Below are positions 21,348 through 29,953 of a DNA stretch of 64,000 nt, in pieces; position 1 is the stretch's first letter; each line of letters opens with the position of its first letter. The position numbers were made by a program, and so were the translations under genes. Below the pieces are notes generated by a model, which was given only the letters and a program-made list of their open reading frames with translations, searched no databases and was not told the origin of the DNA. This DNA is from JAOUGY01 sp963825585 (lineage in GTDB: Bacteria > Actinomycetota > Acidimicrobiia > Spongiisociales > ZC4RG35): assembly GCA_963825585.1 (NCBI GenBank), contig CAWGTX010000006.1, positions 496,001 through 560,000 on the forward strand. The letters are read 5' to 3'.

Positions 21348-21860
21348 GTGGCCGCCAAGCAATGGGCCTCCGCCCCCGATCTCCTGATCGACCTCGATCT
21401 CAGCTACGCAGCCACGCTGCAGACCAACCACGGTGACGTCACCATCGACTTCGATGCCGTCAACGCTCCGTTGGCCGTGAACAACTTCGTGTTCCTGGCT
21501 CGGGAGGGGTACTACGACGGGGTCATCTTCCATCGTGTCATCCCCGGCTTCGTGGCGCAGGGCGGAGACCCCACCGGCACCGGCCGGGGAGGCCCCGGCT
21601 ACAAGTTCCGTGACGAACTCGAGGGTCCCGGCGGGTACTCCCGCGGCACAGTGGCGATGGCCAACGCCGGTCCCAACACAAACGGCAGCCAGTTCTTCAT
21701 CTGCCTGGCCGACGTCGGCCTCCCCCACAGCTACACCAAGTTCGGTTCGGTGAGTGCAGGCATGGAAGCGGTCGATGCCATCGCCGCCGTTCCCACCGGC
21801 CCCGGGGACAAGCCCAAGTCCGACTGCGTGATCAGCTCGGTCACCGTCACCGAGTCCTGA
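21348..21860 (+). CDS. Cyclophilin-type peptidyl-prolyl cis-trans isomerase
   Basis: 170 aa, cytoplasmic. Core cyclophilin motifs FHRVIPGFVAQGGDPTGTG, GGPGYKFRDEL, AMANAGPNTNGSQFFI and FGSVSAGMEAVD include the catalytic Arg and the conserved Phe/Gln residues. GTG start with AAAGGA 6 nt upstream. Followed after 5 bp by a small membrane protein gene. Confidence 0.93.
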   Translation: MAAKQWASAPDLLIDLDLSYAATLQTNHGDVTIDFDAVNAPLAVNNFVFLAREGYYDGVIFHRVIPGFVAQGGDPTGTGRGGPGYKFRDELEGPGGYSRGTVAMANAGPNTNGSQFFICLADVGLPHSYTKFGSVSAGMEAVDAIAAVPTGPGDKPKSDCVISSVTVTES

Positions 21861-21865
21861 GCGGC

Positions 21866-22246
21866 ATGACGCCCGAGGCGGATCCCGACTCGGGCGGCGT
21901 GGGATGTCGAACGCTGTTGACCGCAGTGGGAACACTGCTCGCATTCGCGGTCGCAGCGGTCGCCATCGGGCTGACGGTCATCCTCGGTGACAACCCGTCC
22001 CCGATGGCGGAGACGGTGGGTCTCAGCCTCTACGCCGCCGGGGCACCGGTGTCGGGCGTGTTCGCCGCAGTCGCCGGCGATCTCCCGCTCACGCTCTACC
22101 TGGACGTGCTGGTGTGGATGCTGGCCGGTGCCGGCGTCGCCAGGCTGGCCGAACGTGGTCGTGGGCTGCCGAAAACCGTGTTGGCGGTGATCGGGGCGGC
22201 GCTCGTCTTCGGGTTCGTCATATCCACGCTCATCGAGCTCGCCTGA
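21866..22246 (+). CDS. Small integral membrane protein, unknown
   Basis: 126 aa with three likely membrane segments (about 15-40, 72-90 and 103-122) and short charged loops. No family recognised. It starts 5 bp after the cyclophilin stop and is probably cotranscribed with it. A hairpin directly follows. Confidence 0.68.
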   Translation: MTPEADPDSGGVGCRTLLTAVGTLLAFAVAAVAIGLTVILGDNPSPMAETVGLSLYAAGAPVSGVFAAVAGDLPLTLYLDVLVWMLAGAGVARLAERGRGLPKTVLAVIGAALVFGFVISTLIELA

Positions 22247-22253
22247 CACACCT

Positions 22254-22307
22254 CCCGAAATTGCGTACCGCACTCCCGAGTACGGGGGCGACGTACGCAA
22301 TTTGGGG
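22254..22307. terminator. Bidirectional hairpin between convergent genes
   Basis: Perfect arms AAATTGCGTAC (22258-22268) and GTACGCAATTT (22293-22303), extended by CCC/GGG pairs outside, with a loop that can itself pair CTCCCG with CGGGGG. It starts 8 bp after the membrane protein stop and ends 8 bp before the aldo/keto reductase stop, a position typical of a shared terminator. Confidence 0.72.
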
Positions 22308-22314
22308 TTGGGCT

Positions 22315-23301
22315 CTACCAGCGGTGATGGACGTGCGGACGGACGAGCCGGTCGTACACGTCCTGGACCGCCGCCATGTCGGACGCACCCAGCGGCGTCA
22401 CCGCAGCAGCGTCGGCGTTCGAGGTCGCCTGCGTGGGGTTCTTCGCACCGGGGATCACCACCGACACCTCGTCGAACATGAGGATCCATCGAAGCGCCCA
22501 CTGCGCCATCGTCGCGCCGCCGGGAACCAGCGCCCGCAGGGCTTCGACCGCTTCCAGACCAACGTCATACGGCACACCCGAGAACGTCTCCCCCACGTCG
22601 AACGCCTCCCCGTGCCGGTTGTACCGGCGGTGGTCGTCGTCGGTGAACGTGCTGTCGGTCGTCATCTTCCCGCTCAGCAACCCCGATGCGAGGGGGACCC
22701 GGGCGATCACGCCGACGTCGCGCTCGGCGGCGAGCCGGAAGAACAACTCCGACGGGCGCAGGCGCAAGGCGTTGAAGATGATCTGGACGGTGGCGACCCC
22801 GGGGAATTCGGTGGCCTTGATCGCTTCTTCCACCTTCTCGACGCTCACGCCGTAGTGGGCGATCTTGCCCTTGGCCACGAGTCCGTCGAGACCATCGAAG
22901 AGCTCGGGCCGGTAGTAGACGTCGGTGGGCGGGCAATGGAGTTGCACCAGATCGAGCCGTTCGGCACCGAGGTTGGACAGGCTCCGATCGATGAACGCCT
23001 CGATGTTGGAAATGGTGTAGCCGTCGGCCACGTGCGGGTTGAGGCGCCTTCCCGCCTTGGTGGCAACCACCAGTTCGACGTCCGAACGCTCCTTCCGCAC
23101 CTTGGAAACGATCCGTTCGGACCGCCCGTCGCCGTAGACGTCTGCGGTGTCGATGAAGGTGACGCCGGCGTCGATGGCGGCATTGAGGGCGGCGATTGCA
23201 TCATCCTCCGTCACCGATCCCCAATCGGCGCCGATCGCCCACGCGCCGAAACCCACCTCCGAGACGTCGTATCCGGTCTTGCCGAGCCTTCGTGTATCCA
23301 T
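22315..23301 (-). CDS. Aldo/keto reductase
   Basis: 328 aa. NADPH-dependent oxidoreductase fold with the catalytic tetrad: Asp51 and Tyr56 (FIDTADVYGDG), Lys82 (VVATKAGRR) and His122 (LVQLHCPP). The C-terminal cofactor segment VVIPGAKNPTQATSN is present. The subgroup is that of YajO/IolS-like proteins; substrate unknown. TAGGAT at 23308-23313 ends 6 nt before the ATG, suggesting a leaderless promoter that overlaps the stop of the upstream AbrB gene. Confidence 0.9.
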   Translation of the reverse strand: MDTRRLGKTGYDVSEVGFGAWAIGADWGSVTEDDAIAALNAAIDAGVTFIDTADVYGDGRSERIVSKVRKERSDVELVVATKAGRRLNPHVADGYTISNIEAFIDRSLSNLGAERLDLVQLHCPPTDVYYRPELFDGLDGLVAKGKIAHYGVSVEKVEEAIKATEFPGVATVQIIFNALRLRPSELFFRLAAERDVGVIARVPLASGLLSGKMTTDSTFTDDDHRRYNRHGEAFDVGETFSGVPYDVGLEAVEALRALVPGGATMAQWALRWILMFDEVSVVIPGAKNPTQATSNADAAAVTPLGASDMAAVQDVYDRLVRPHVHHRW

Positions 23302-23310
23302 GAGGCGATC

Positions 23311-23802
23311 CTATCCCGGCTGCGCCATCAGCAATCGAGCGACCAATGGCGCGGTCAGGATCACCACCAGCACCCGGATCAGGTGCACCACTGAAACCAG
23401 CACTGCGTTTGCGCCGAATGCGGCGCTCAGCGCCACCATCTGTGAGAGCGCTCCGGGGGAAGAGGCCAGGAACGCTGTCACGGGATCCAGACCCGCCCGG
23501 TACAGCACCCAACCGAACAGGCCGGCCGCCGCCAGCAACCCGACTACGACGATGAGGACCGGAACGATCGCCGCCCGCGCGGCCGACATGCTCTCCCGAG
23601 TCACCTGGGAGCCGATCTCCCAACCCAGGATGGCGAATGCCACGAACCGGAGCGTCGAGCCTGCCCCCACTGTCTGCGAGCCCGCCAGGTTGACGGCCGC
23701 AACCGCCGCCATCGATCCGATCAGTGCGCCGGCGGGCACTTTGAGACGGTCGAAGACGAAACCGCCCACGAGAGCGGCGAGCAGGGTGCGGGCGAGATCC
23801 AT
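23311..23802 (-). CDS. AbrB-family membrane protein, single-domain form
   Basis: 163 aa with about five membrane segments. The segments LKVPAGALIGSMAAVA and FLASSPGALSQMVALSAAFG match the repeated membrane domain of the AbrB/PF05145 family. Usual members contain two such domains in about 350 aa; this has one and may dimerise. ATG at 23802 with AGGAG 7 nt upstream. Function in the family is poorly known. Confidence 0.75.
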   Translation of the reverse strand: MDLARTLLAALVGGFVFDRLKVPAGALIGSMAAVAAVNLAGSQTVGAGSTLRFVAFAILGWEIGSQVTRESMSAARAAIVPVLIVVVGLLAAAGLFGWVLYRAGLDPVTAFLASSPGALSQMVALSAAFGANAVLVSVVHLIRVLVVILTAPLVARLLMAQPG

Positions 23803-23895
23803 CGGTGACTCCTGGCGTTGTGGGTCGCCGACGCTAGACGGCACAACCGATCCGCCCACCGAGCCGATCGGCCTCCGACTGGATGCACACCCGGC

Positions 23896-24651
23896 TCAGA
23901 GGAGTACGTCGAGGCCGACGCTGACACCGTCGATCCCGGCCACGTTGCGCACCGCCAGCAACACTCCGGGCATGAAGCTCGACCGGTCGGTCGAATCGTG
24001 ACGGATCGTCAACACCTCGCCATCGTTGCCCAGCAGGACCTCCTGATGGGCGAGCAACCCGGGGAGGCGCACCGAGTGCACCGGAACGCCGTCGACCGTT
24101 GCGCCTCGCGCTCCGTCGGCGATCTCGGTGGACTCGGTGTGGCGGCGCTGTCCCGACGATGCCGCCGCCATTCGGGCCGCGGTGGCGATCGCAGTGCCCG
24201 ACGGAGCATCGAGTTTGCGATCGTGGTGCAGTTCGATCACCTCGGAGGCGGCGAAGAACGGAGCAGCCATCTCGGCGAAGCGCATCATGAGGACCGCGCC
24301 GATCGAGAAGTTCGGCACGATCAGACAGTTTGGCGGGCCGTCACCGAACATCGCCCGCACGGCTTCGATGCGTGGCTGGTCGAATCCGGATGTCCCCACC
24401 ACGACGTGTGCGCCGATCCGGCGCCACCGCTCGAGGTTCTCCATCACCACGTCGGGATGGGTGAACTCGACGACCACGTCGCTCCCCATCGCGCAGAGCG
24501 GGTCTCCGGCGACGGTGCGCTCCCCCACCACCAGCCCGTCGTGGAGCGGATCGTAGAGACCGACGACCTCGACGTCGGCGGCGTCGGCGAGGGCGGCCGC
24601 GGTGGCCTGGCCCATCCGTCCGGCGGCACCCGACACCGACACGCGGATCAT
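23896..24651 (-). CDS. dapB: 4-hydroxy-tetrahydrodipicolinate reductase
   Basis: 251 aa. NAD(P)H-binding motif VSGAAGRMGQ at the start, the catalytic motif ELHHDRKLDAPSGTA (His142, His143, Lys146), and VGTSGF/PNFSIGAVL. It reduces hydroxy-tetrahydrodipicolinate in the lysine/DAP pathway, next step after DapA. Its ATG overlaps the M16 peptidase stop by 4 bp. The M16 peptidase-dapB pair is frequent in actinobacteria. Confidence 0.96.
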   Translation of the reverse strand: MIRVSVSGAAGRMGQATAAALADAADVEVVGLYDPLHDGLVVGERTVAGDPLCAMGSDVVVEFTHPDVVMENLERWRRIGAHVVVGTSGFDQPRIEAVRAMFGDGPPNCLIVPNFSIGAVLMMRFAEMAAPFFAASEVIELHHDRKLDAPSGTAIATAARMAAASSGQRRHTESTEIADGARGATVDGVPVHSVRLPGLLAHQEVLLGNDGEVLTIRHDSTDRSSFMPGVLLAVRNVAGIDGVSVGLDVLL

Positions 24652-25907
24652 GACACGTACCGTTTCAGATCGGTCGCATCGAAGGGGCCCACTGCGCCGA
24701 TCACGTTCATGTTCGTGAGGATCTCCCCGGCGACTTTCTGCACATCTTCGAGCGTCACCTCTTCTATACGTCCGATTCGCTCATCGACCGACAGATGCGG
24801 GGCACCCACCATCTCGTCCCGGCCCAGCCGCACCATGCGGCTGTTGGCGTCTTCCATCGCCAGTGCCAGCCCGCCCCGGATCGATCCCTTGGCCCGTTCC
24901 AACTCGGCGGTGGAGATGCCCTTGGATACCACGCCATCGATCTCGGCTTGGATGATCTCGAGCACCTGGCCGACCTTCTTGGGGGTCGTACCTGCATAGA
25001 CACCCCACGCTCCGGCGTCGGCGTACGAGGTTCGGAACGAGTACACCGAGTACACCAGTCCCCGTTCCTCCCGTATCGACGTGAACAGACGGGAGGACAT
25101 CCCACCACCGAGAACCAGGTTGAGCACTTCGAAGGCCCACCTGCGGGGATCGGCCCGCTCGAATCCGGCCCCGCCCAGCACGACATGCGCCTGTTCGGTC
25201 TTCCGGCGGATGACGTTCACGACCGGACCGTGGACGGGGGGCAGGTGTTCGTGATCGACCGGATCGCCCGACCAGTCCCCGAACACGCGCTCGATGAGCT
25301 CGACCGCCTCGCCGTGCTCGACCGATCCCGCCAGCGCCACCACGGTGGACCCGACTCCGTAGCGCCGCTTCCAGTACCCGAAGATGTCATCCCGGGTCAT
25401 GCCGCGGATCGATTCCCTCGTCCCCAACACGGGGGCGGCGAGCGGGTGGCCGGCGAAAACACCGCGGGTGAACTCCTCGAAGGCCAGGTCGCCTGGGTCG
25501 TCCTCGCTTTCGTTGATCTCCTCGATCACCACCTCACGTTCGGCGTCGATCTCGTGGGCACGAAAGGAGGGGCGCTGCAGCATCTCGCCCAGCATCTCGA
25601 CTCCCCTGGGCAGGTCGTCGTCCAGAAGCCTCGCCCAGAAGCAGGTGTGATCCTTGGACGTGAAGGCGTTGGACTCCGCCCCCATGGCGTCGAACGATTC
25701 GGAGATCTCACGCGCCGACAGGGTGTCTGAACCCTTGAACAGGAGATGTTCGAGGAAGTGAGAGGCACCGGCCTCGTTGGGGTTTTCGTCACGGGTTCCG
25801 GTGTCGACCCAGCAGCCGACGGCCACCGAGCGGATTCCGGGCATGTGCTCGGTGATGACCCGGAGTCCATTGGGAAGGGTCGAGAGCTCGTAGTGCATCG
25901 GGCGCAT
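24648..25907 (-). CDS. M16-family zinc metallopeptidase
   Basis: 419 aa. Inverted zinc motif HFLEH (His50, Glu53, His54) with the downstream EEINESEDD glutamates. The C-terminal half has GGGMSSRLFTSIREERGLVYSV, the conserved R/Y region. It is a pitrilysin/processing-peptidase-like protein; bacterial members (YmxG type) commonly precede dapB. The ATG at 25907 is preferred because GAGGTGG lies about 8 nt upstream; a GTG at 25940 is the longer alternative. Confidence 0.92.
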   Translation of the reverse strand: MRPMHYELSTLPNGLRVITEHMPGIRSVAVGCWVDTGTRDENPNEAGASHFLEHLLFKGSDTLSAREISESFDAMGAESNAFTSKDHTCFWARLLDDDLPRGVEMLGEMLQRPSFRAHEIDAEREVVIEEINESEDDPGDLAFEEFTRGVFAGHPLAAPVLGTRESIRGMTRDDIFGYWKRRYGVGSTVVALAGSVEHGEAVELIERVFGDWSGDPVDHEHLPPVHGPVVNVIRRKTEQAHVVLGGAGFERADPRRWAFEVLNLVLGGGMSSRLFTSIREERGLVYSVYSFRTSYADAGAWGVYAGTTPKKVGQVLEIIQAEIDGVVSKGISTAELERAKGSIRGGLALAMEDANSRMVRLGRDEMVGAPHLSVDERIGRIEEVTLEDVQKVAGEILTNMNVIGAVGPFDATDLKRYVS

Positions 25908-25941
25908 GGTACGACCACCTCGCTGACTCGACGAGTGCACC

Positions 25942-25947
25942 TACCAT
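25942..25947 (+). promoter_or_regulatory. Leaderless-type -10 element (TACCAT)
   Basis: TACCAT ends 7 nt before the ATG at 25955. There is no Shine-Dalgarno. It lies within the 47-bp divergent spacer shared with the M16 peptidase gene. Confidence 0.55.
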
Positions 25948-25954
25948 TGAGCCA

Positions 25955-26650
25955 ATGTCCGATCGTCGCGCCACCATCGCCACCGTGTTGGTCACCCTGG
26001 GGGTGATCGCAATGGTCGTCGGGATCGGCGTGACCGCCTTCGTGGCCGGCCGGGCTGCTCGAACCGTCGACCAGGTCGACGAGGCGATCGATCAGGTGGT
26101 CGACGGCGTGACCGCAGAGGGCGAGTACACGAGGGTGGGCGAGGTGACGGTGGAATCGATCCGCAACCTGGCCGAACTCACCACCATCGAAGTGGTCGAG
26201 TACACCACCGTCGAGAAGGGCAACGACGAGGGGATCTTGAACTGGGCGGTCGGCGAGAAGCTCGAGATGTTCGCCGTCGCCCGCATCGGGGCAGGCGTCG
26301 ACCTCGACCAACTCGAGGACGACGACGTCTTCGCCGATCCGACGACCGGCCGGGTGATCATCCGCCTGCCGGCCGCCGACATCACCTACGTTGCCGTCGA
26401 CAACGAACGCAGCCACGTCTACAACCGTGAGACGGGAGTGTTCACCAAGGGCGATCCCGACCTCGAGCGCGCCGCCCGCATCACCGCCGAGGAGGAACTG
26501 GTCGATCAGGCCCTGGCAGACGACATTCTCGGCCAGGCCGAGGACCGCGCCGAGGTCGTGCTCGAGGATCTCCTCGAGTCGCTGGGGTACACCGATATCC
26601 GGGTGGTCGTGGCCGAGGCCGAGGTACCCGAGGCCCCGGCGGCCCCCTAG
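25955..26650 (+). CDS. DUF4230 family protein, membrane-anchored
   Basis: 231 aa. One N-terminal membrane segment (about 9-31), then an outside domain with LAELTTIEVVEYTTVEKG, FAVARIGAGVDLDQLEDDDV and RVIIRLPAADI, the pattern of DUF4230. The C-terminal part is a charged helix that is predicted to stick to other copies. Function unknown in the family. Divergent from the M16 peptidase gene. Confidence 0.8.
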   Translation: MSDRRATIATVLVTLGVIAMVVGIGVTAFVAGRAARTVDQVDEAIDQVVDGVTAEGEYTRVGEVTVESIRNLAELTTIEVVEYTTVEKGNDEGILNWAVGEKLEMFAVARIGAGVDLDQLEDDDVFADPTTGRVIIRLPAADITYVAVDNERSHVYNRETGVFTKGDPDLERAARITAEEELVDQALADDILGQAEDRAEVVLEDLLESLGYTDIRVVVAEAEVPEAPAAP

Positions 26651-26747
26651 ATCGTCCTCGCCCTCTGAGCCCCATCACCAGGATCCGGGATCCGGATGGC
26701 GGACATCTGGCAGGCGCGCAGCTTGCCCGACATGAGACAATGGCGGG

Positions 26748-28841
26748 ATGCGCGCTCGCTCAGACACGGTCCTCCGGGACATGCTCCGCCCCGACGAGGG
26801 TGCGATCGAGCAGGTGGTGGCGCGATATCAGCGGGTGGCTCCGGCCATCACCCGGTTCGCCCGCTCATTGTCCGGCAACGACCGATTGCGCGTCCGGCTG
26901 GGCGCAGAGGCTGCCGCCTCGCCCGACGAGGTGGTGTGCGACCCCCGACTCTTCCAGGCCGCCTACAACCGCAACGCCCCCGTGACGGCCGATGAGGTGG
27001 CGCTGGCATCCGCACTGCACGAGGTGGTGCATCTGGTCTCGACCGATCTCGAGGAGCGCCGACCGCTGCCCGAGAGCTGGCCGGTGGAAGGTCAGCGGAC
27101 CGATGACCCCGTCGACCTGCTCACCGCCCTGGAACGTTCAGGGGGCCCGGTCGCCGAGGCGATGTTCTTCACCCTGGAAGATGCCCGCCAGGAGCTGCAG
27201 GGCATGGCGTATTACCCAGGGGCGCGATCGGTTCTGGCCGACCTCTACCGGGCCGCGTTCGCGGACGCGATCCGGCAGGCCGGCCCGCTCAGCCAGTTCT
27301 CGCTCGGGTGTTTCCTCATGTGCGGCGGGTACGCCGAGCGCGAACGCCTTGAGAAGCGGTTCGATGCCAGGGCGTCGGTTGCCCTGGCGGAGGCGGGTCA
27401 CATCCTCGAGCGGGCTGCCGGGGCGGTGGATGCCTGGGAGGTGGCCGGGCTCGCTCTCGAATTGGTGGAGATCGCCCGTCAGAACAACCTGCTGGCCGAT
27501 CTGAGCGAGCAGAAAACCCAACACCAGCAGAAGCAGTCCCAGCGCGACGACGCCGATTCGGTGGCCGAGGCCGTCGACCGGGTTCGTCTCACGAGCCCGG
27601 TGGTCAAGGACTCCGAGAGCTATTCGGAGACACGCCGCGCCGCCCAGGCCCGGGCCGGGTTGAGCGACCGCAAGGGCGCATCCGAACTGGGCGCCGATGC
27701 CTCCACCGACCAGCTGTTGCGCGTGTCGGAGGCGCCCACCGTCTACCTGCCGACCGGACAGGCGGGCAAGATGCTGGTGTTGCCCGCCCCCGCATCGTTC
27801 GCCGCCTTCGCACCGCAGGGCCGGGAAGCACTCCAGAAAGCGGCGAAGAGCTGGGAGATCGCCCAACGCCAGGTGTCCGGCGAGCTCTTTCCCCTGTTCG
27901 CCGCCAACCAACGTCGCGGGCTCCGCTCCGGCTACGACCAGGGAGACGTTTCCCCCCACGCCGCCCTGTTCATCGGCGCCGGCCTCTACACCCGCATGTA
28001 CGAGCGCCGTTCGGCACGCACCCGCAGAACCTACGCGGTGAGCCTGCTGGTCGATGCCTCGGCCTCGATGTTGCAGCCCCGCGGCGGCCCACCCGGACGC
28101 TCCTCGGCCTGGGGGATGTCGGCGGCCCTCATGGGCGCATGGACGCTGGCCCGCCTGTGTGACGAGCTTCAGATCGACTTCGAGGTGGCCCTCTTCAACC
28201 GGTCGTTCGCCGCCGCCGCCGGTGACACGGAATGGTCGTACACCCGCTCCCGTACCCAGTCGACCGCCGGGTTGCGCCAGACCCAGGGCAGTGCCGCCGA
28301 TCGTCTCACTTCCACCATCAACCACTATGTGGTGAAGCCCTTCGACCGGCGGTGGCGAGAGGCCGAAGACGTGTTCGCTGGCATGTTCTGGACCGCCACC
28401 GAGCCGGTCAAGGCCGTGATGGCTGCCCGGCGCGAGCCCAAGACAGCTCCCCCGGTCTCGATGTTCGACCGGGCCTCCAACGTCGACGAGTTCAACCTGA
28501 CGATGGCGGCCGAACGGATGGGGCGACTCGGTTCCCATGTACGGGTGATGGTGGTTCTGGCGGACGGTATGACCCGTGGATCGGTTCGCAATCTGGCCGA
28601 TACGGTCGACGCCATCGAACGCTCCGGAACCACGGTCCTGGGCATCGGAATCGGCGACGACACGGTCACCACGACCTACAACCGGAGCGAGGTCGTGCAG
28701 CACCCTGCGGAGTTGACGAGGGCCATGGTGGACGGGGTACGGTCCTCGTTGCGCCGAAGTCTGTCGTTGTGGGGCATGGACAGCTGGTGGTCGCGACCGA
28801 CGCGCCCCACCTCGACCCGAAGGGATGAGATCAGTGCCTGA
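26748..28841 (+). CDS. CobT-like von Willebrand A domain protein
   Basis: 697 aa. N-terminal region with HEVVH (91-95), a zinc-peptidase-like motif; a central Gln/Asp-rich charged segment (about 255-300); C-terminal VWA domain with the MIDAS motif VDASASM (about residue 435) and late GIGIGDD. This is the layout of CobT/NorD-type proteins, which act with a MoxR/CobS AAA partner in metal insertion or complex activation. Here the partner follows directly, overlapping by 8 bp. No cobN is nearby, so a cobalamin role is not supported. GACAAT lies 6 nt before the ATG. Confidence 0.78.
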   Translation: MRARSDTVLRDMLRPDEGAIEQVVARYQRVAPAITRFARSLSGNDRLRVRLGAEAAASPDEVVCDPRLFQAAYNRNAPVTADEVALASALHEVVHLVSTDLEERRPLPESWPVEGQRTDDPVDLLTALERSGGPVAEAMFFTLEDARQELQGMAYYPGARSVLADLYRAAFADAIRQAGPLSQFSLGCFLMCGGYAERERLEKRFDARASVALAEAGHILERAAGAVDAWEVAGLALELVEIARQNNLLADLSEQKTQHQQKQSQRDDADSVAEAVDRVRLTSPVVKDSESYSETRRAAQARAGLSDRKGASELGADASTDQLLRVSEAPTVYLPTGQAGKMLVLPAPASFAAFAPQGREALQKAAKSWEIAQRQVSGELFPLFAANQRRGLRSGYDQGDVSPHAALFIGAGLYTRMYERRSARTRRTYAVSLLVDASASMLQPRGGPPGRSSAWGMSAALMGAWTLARLCDELQIDFEVALFNRSFAAAAGDTEWSYTRSRTQSTAGLRQTQGSAADRLTSTINHYVVKPFDRRWREAEDVFAGMFWTATEPVKAVMAARREPKTAPPVSMFDRASNVDEFNLTMAAERMGRLGSHVRVMVVLADGMTRGSVRNLADTVDAIERSGTTVLGIGIGDDTVTTTYNRSEVVQHPAELTRAMVDGVRSSLRRSLSLWGMDSWWSRPTRPTSTRRDEISA

Positions 28842-29823
28842 GAATGTGGTGTTCGAGGATCCGACCGGCGTCGGACCGCCCATCACCCTGCCGCGATTCG
28901 AGATGCCGAAGGGTCTGTCCGATCACGATCAACGGACCGCCAAGATCCCTGATCCGGACCCCCACTACGTCGATCTCGGGATGTTGTATCGCTTCGCCCA
29001 GGTCGAAGCGGTGCGTCTGGCCGATCCCGAGGGGTTCGCCCCCCTCCATCTCGCCGTCCGGGGCCACATGGGAACCGGCAAGGATCACGACATCGAGCAG
29101 TTCGCCGCACGAATGGCGCTTCCATACTTCCGGATCCCGCTCACCGGCGAGGTCCGCGACGTGACGCTGATCGGATCCACCAAGCTGCACGGTGACGGCA
29201 AGGGCGGGACCGAGAGCCGTTGGGAGGACGGGGACATCACCCGTGCCCTCCGTGGGCCGGCACTGCTGAACCTGTCCGAGCTGAACGCCGCCGGCGCCGA
29301 GACGCTCTTCGCGCTCCACGGACTGCTCGACCGCTATGCGGCCATCGACCTGCCCAATGGCGATACCGTCCGGCTCCGCCCCGACGTGCGGGTGTTCGGC
29401 ACGATGAACCCGACCGACCTCCGCGATTACGCCGGTACTCAGACTCTCAACAAGGCCTTCGCCGACAGGTGGGTGATCTGGGAGAAGTCCTTCCCCGGAA
29501 CCGAGCAGATCGAGGACATGCTCCGGCGGCGCTATCCGTCGCTCAAAGCCGTCTACGTGACCGCGATCGCCCGCTTGGCGGTGGAGGTGAACGCCTCGTT
29601 CGAGGCGATCGACGCCGGAACCAGGGTGGAGACGCCCCTGAGCCTGCGCAGCATCCTCGATCGACTCCCGACAGGTCTGCACATCCACTCCCACGCCACC
29701 GACCCTCTCCGGCTGGCCTGGGAGGAGTTCGTGCTCCCTCACGTGGACCTCTACGACCGGGATCATTACGAGACGGTGTGGAACGCTGTGGTCCGCAAGG
29801 GCCCCAACGAACGTCCGTTCTGA
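28834..29823 (+). CDS. CobS/MoxR-like AAA protein with altered ATPase motifs
   Basis: 329 aa. It aligns by eye with CobS: VRGHMGTGKDHDIEQFAARM, then GSTKLHGDGKGG, then LLNLSELNAAG, then VFGTMNPTD (sensor 1). In Walker A the Ser/Thr after Lys is Asp (GTGKD), and the Walker B acidic pair is Ser-Glu (LSELN). Both changes should weaken Mg-ATP hydrolysis. GTG at 28834 is chosen because GAAGGG lies about 8 nt upstream; an ATG 9 nt earlier is possible. Pairs with the VWA protein, overlapping its stop. Confidence 0.78.
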   Translation: MPENVVFEDPTGVGPPITLPRFEMPKGLSDHDQRTAKIPDPDPHYVDLGMLYRFAQVEAVRLADPEGFAPLHLAVRGHMGTGKDHDIEQFAARMALPYFRIPLTGEVRDVTLIGSTKLHGDGKGGTESRWEDGDITRALRGPALLNLSELNAAGAETLFALHGLLDRYAAIDLPNGDTVRLRPDVRVFGTMNPTDLRDYAGTQTLNKAFADRWVIWEKSFPGTEQIEDMLRRRYPSLKAVYVTAIARLAVEVNASFEAIDAGTRVETPLSLRSILDRLPTGLHIHSHATDPLRLAWEEFVLPHVDLYDRDHYETVWNAVVRKGPNERPF

Positions 29824-29941
29824 CGATCAGCCGCGACGTGCGCATCACCAAGGGAGCGCGTTGCCCACCGCGGTCCGAGTCAACCTGTTGCCCTGTCGAC
29901 CCATCGACCTCTTGACCTGTCGCTAGTGGTCGAGCGGTGGC

Positions 29942-29947
29942 TAGCCT
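29942..29947 (+). promoter_or_regulatory. Leaderless-type -10 element (TAGCCT) before the LOG-family gene
   Basis: TAGCCT ends 6 nt before an in-frame ATC codon (29954) that begins the conserved N-terminus of the next gene. The rest of the 130-bp gap from 29824 holds a stretch rich in GACCTGT/GACCCAT-like words (29880-29930) similar to the ftsK-rnj gap. Confidence 0.45.
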
Positions 29948-29953
29948 CCCCGC

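Noticed and set aside
26748..29823. Aerobic cobaltochelatase CobST
   Set aside because: No cobN or other cobalamin synthesis gene is nearby, and the CobS-like Walker motifs are altered.
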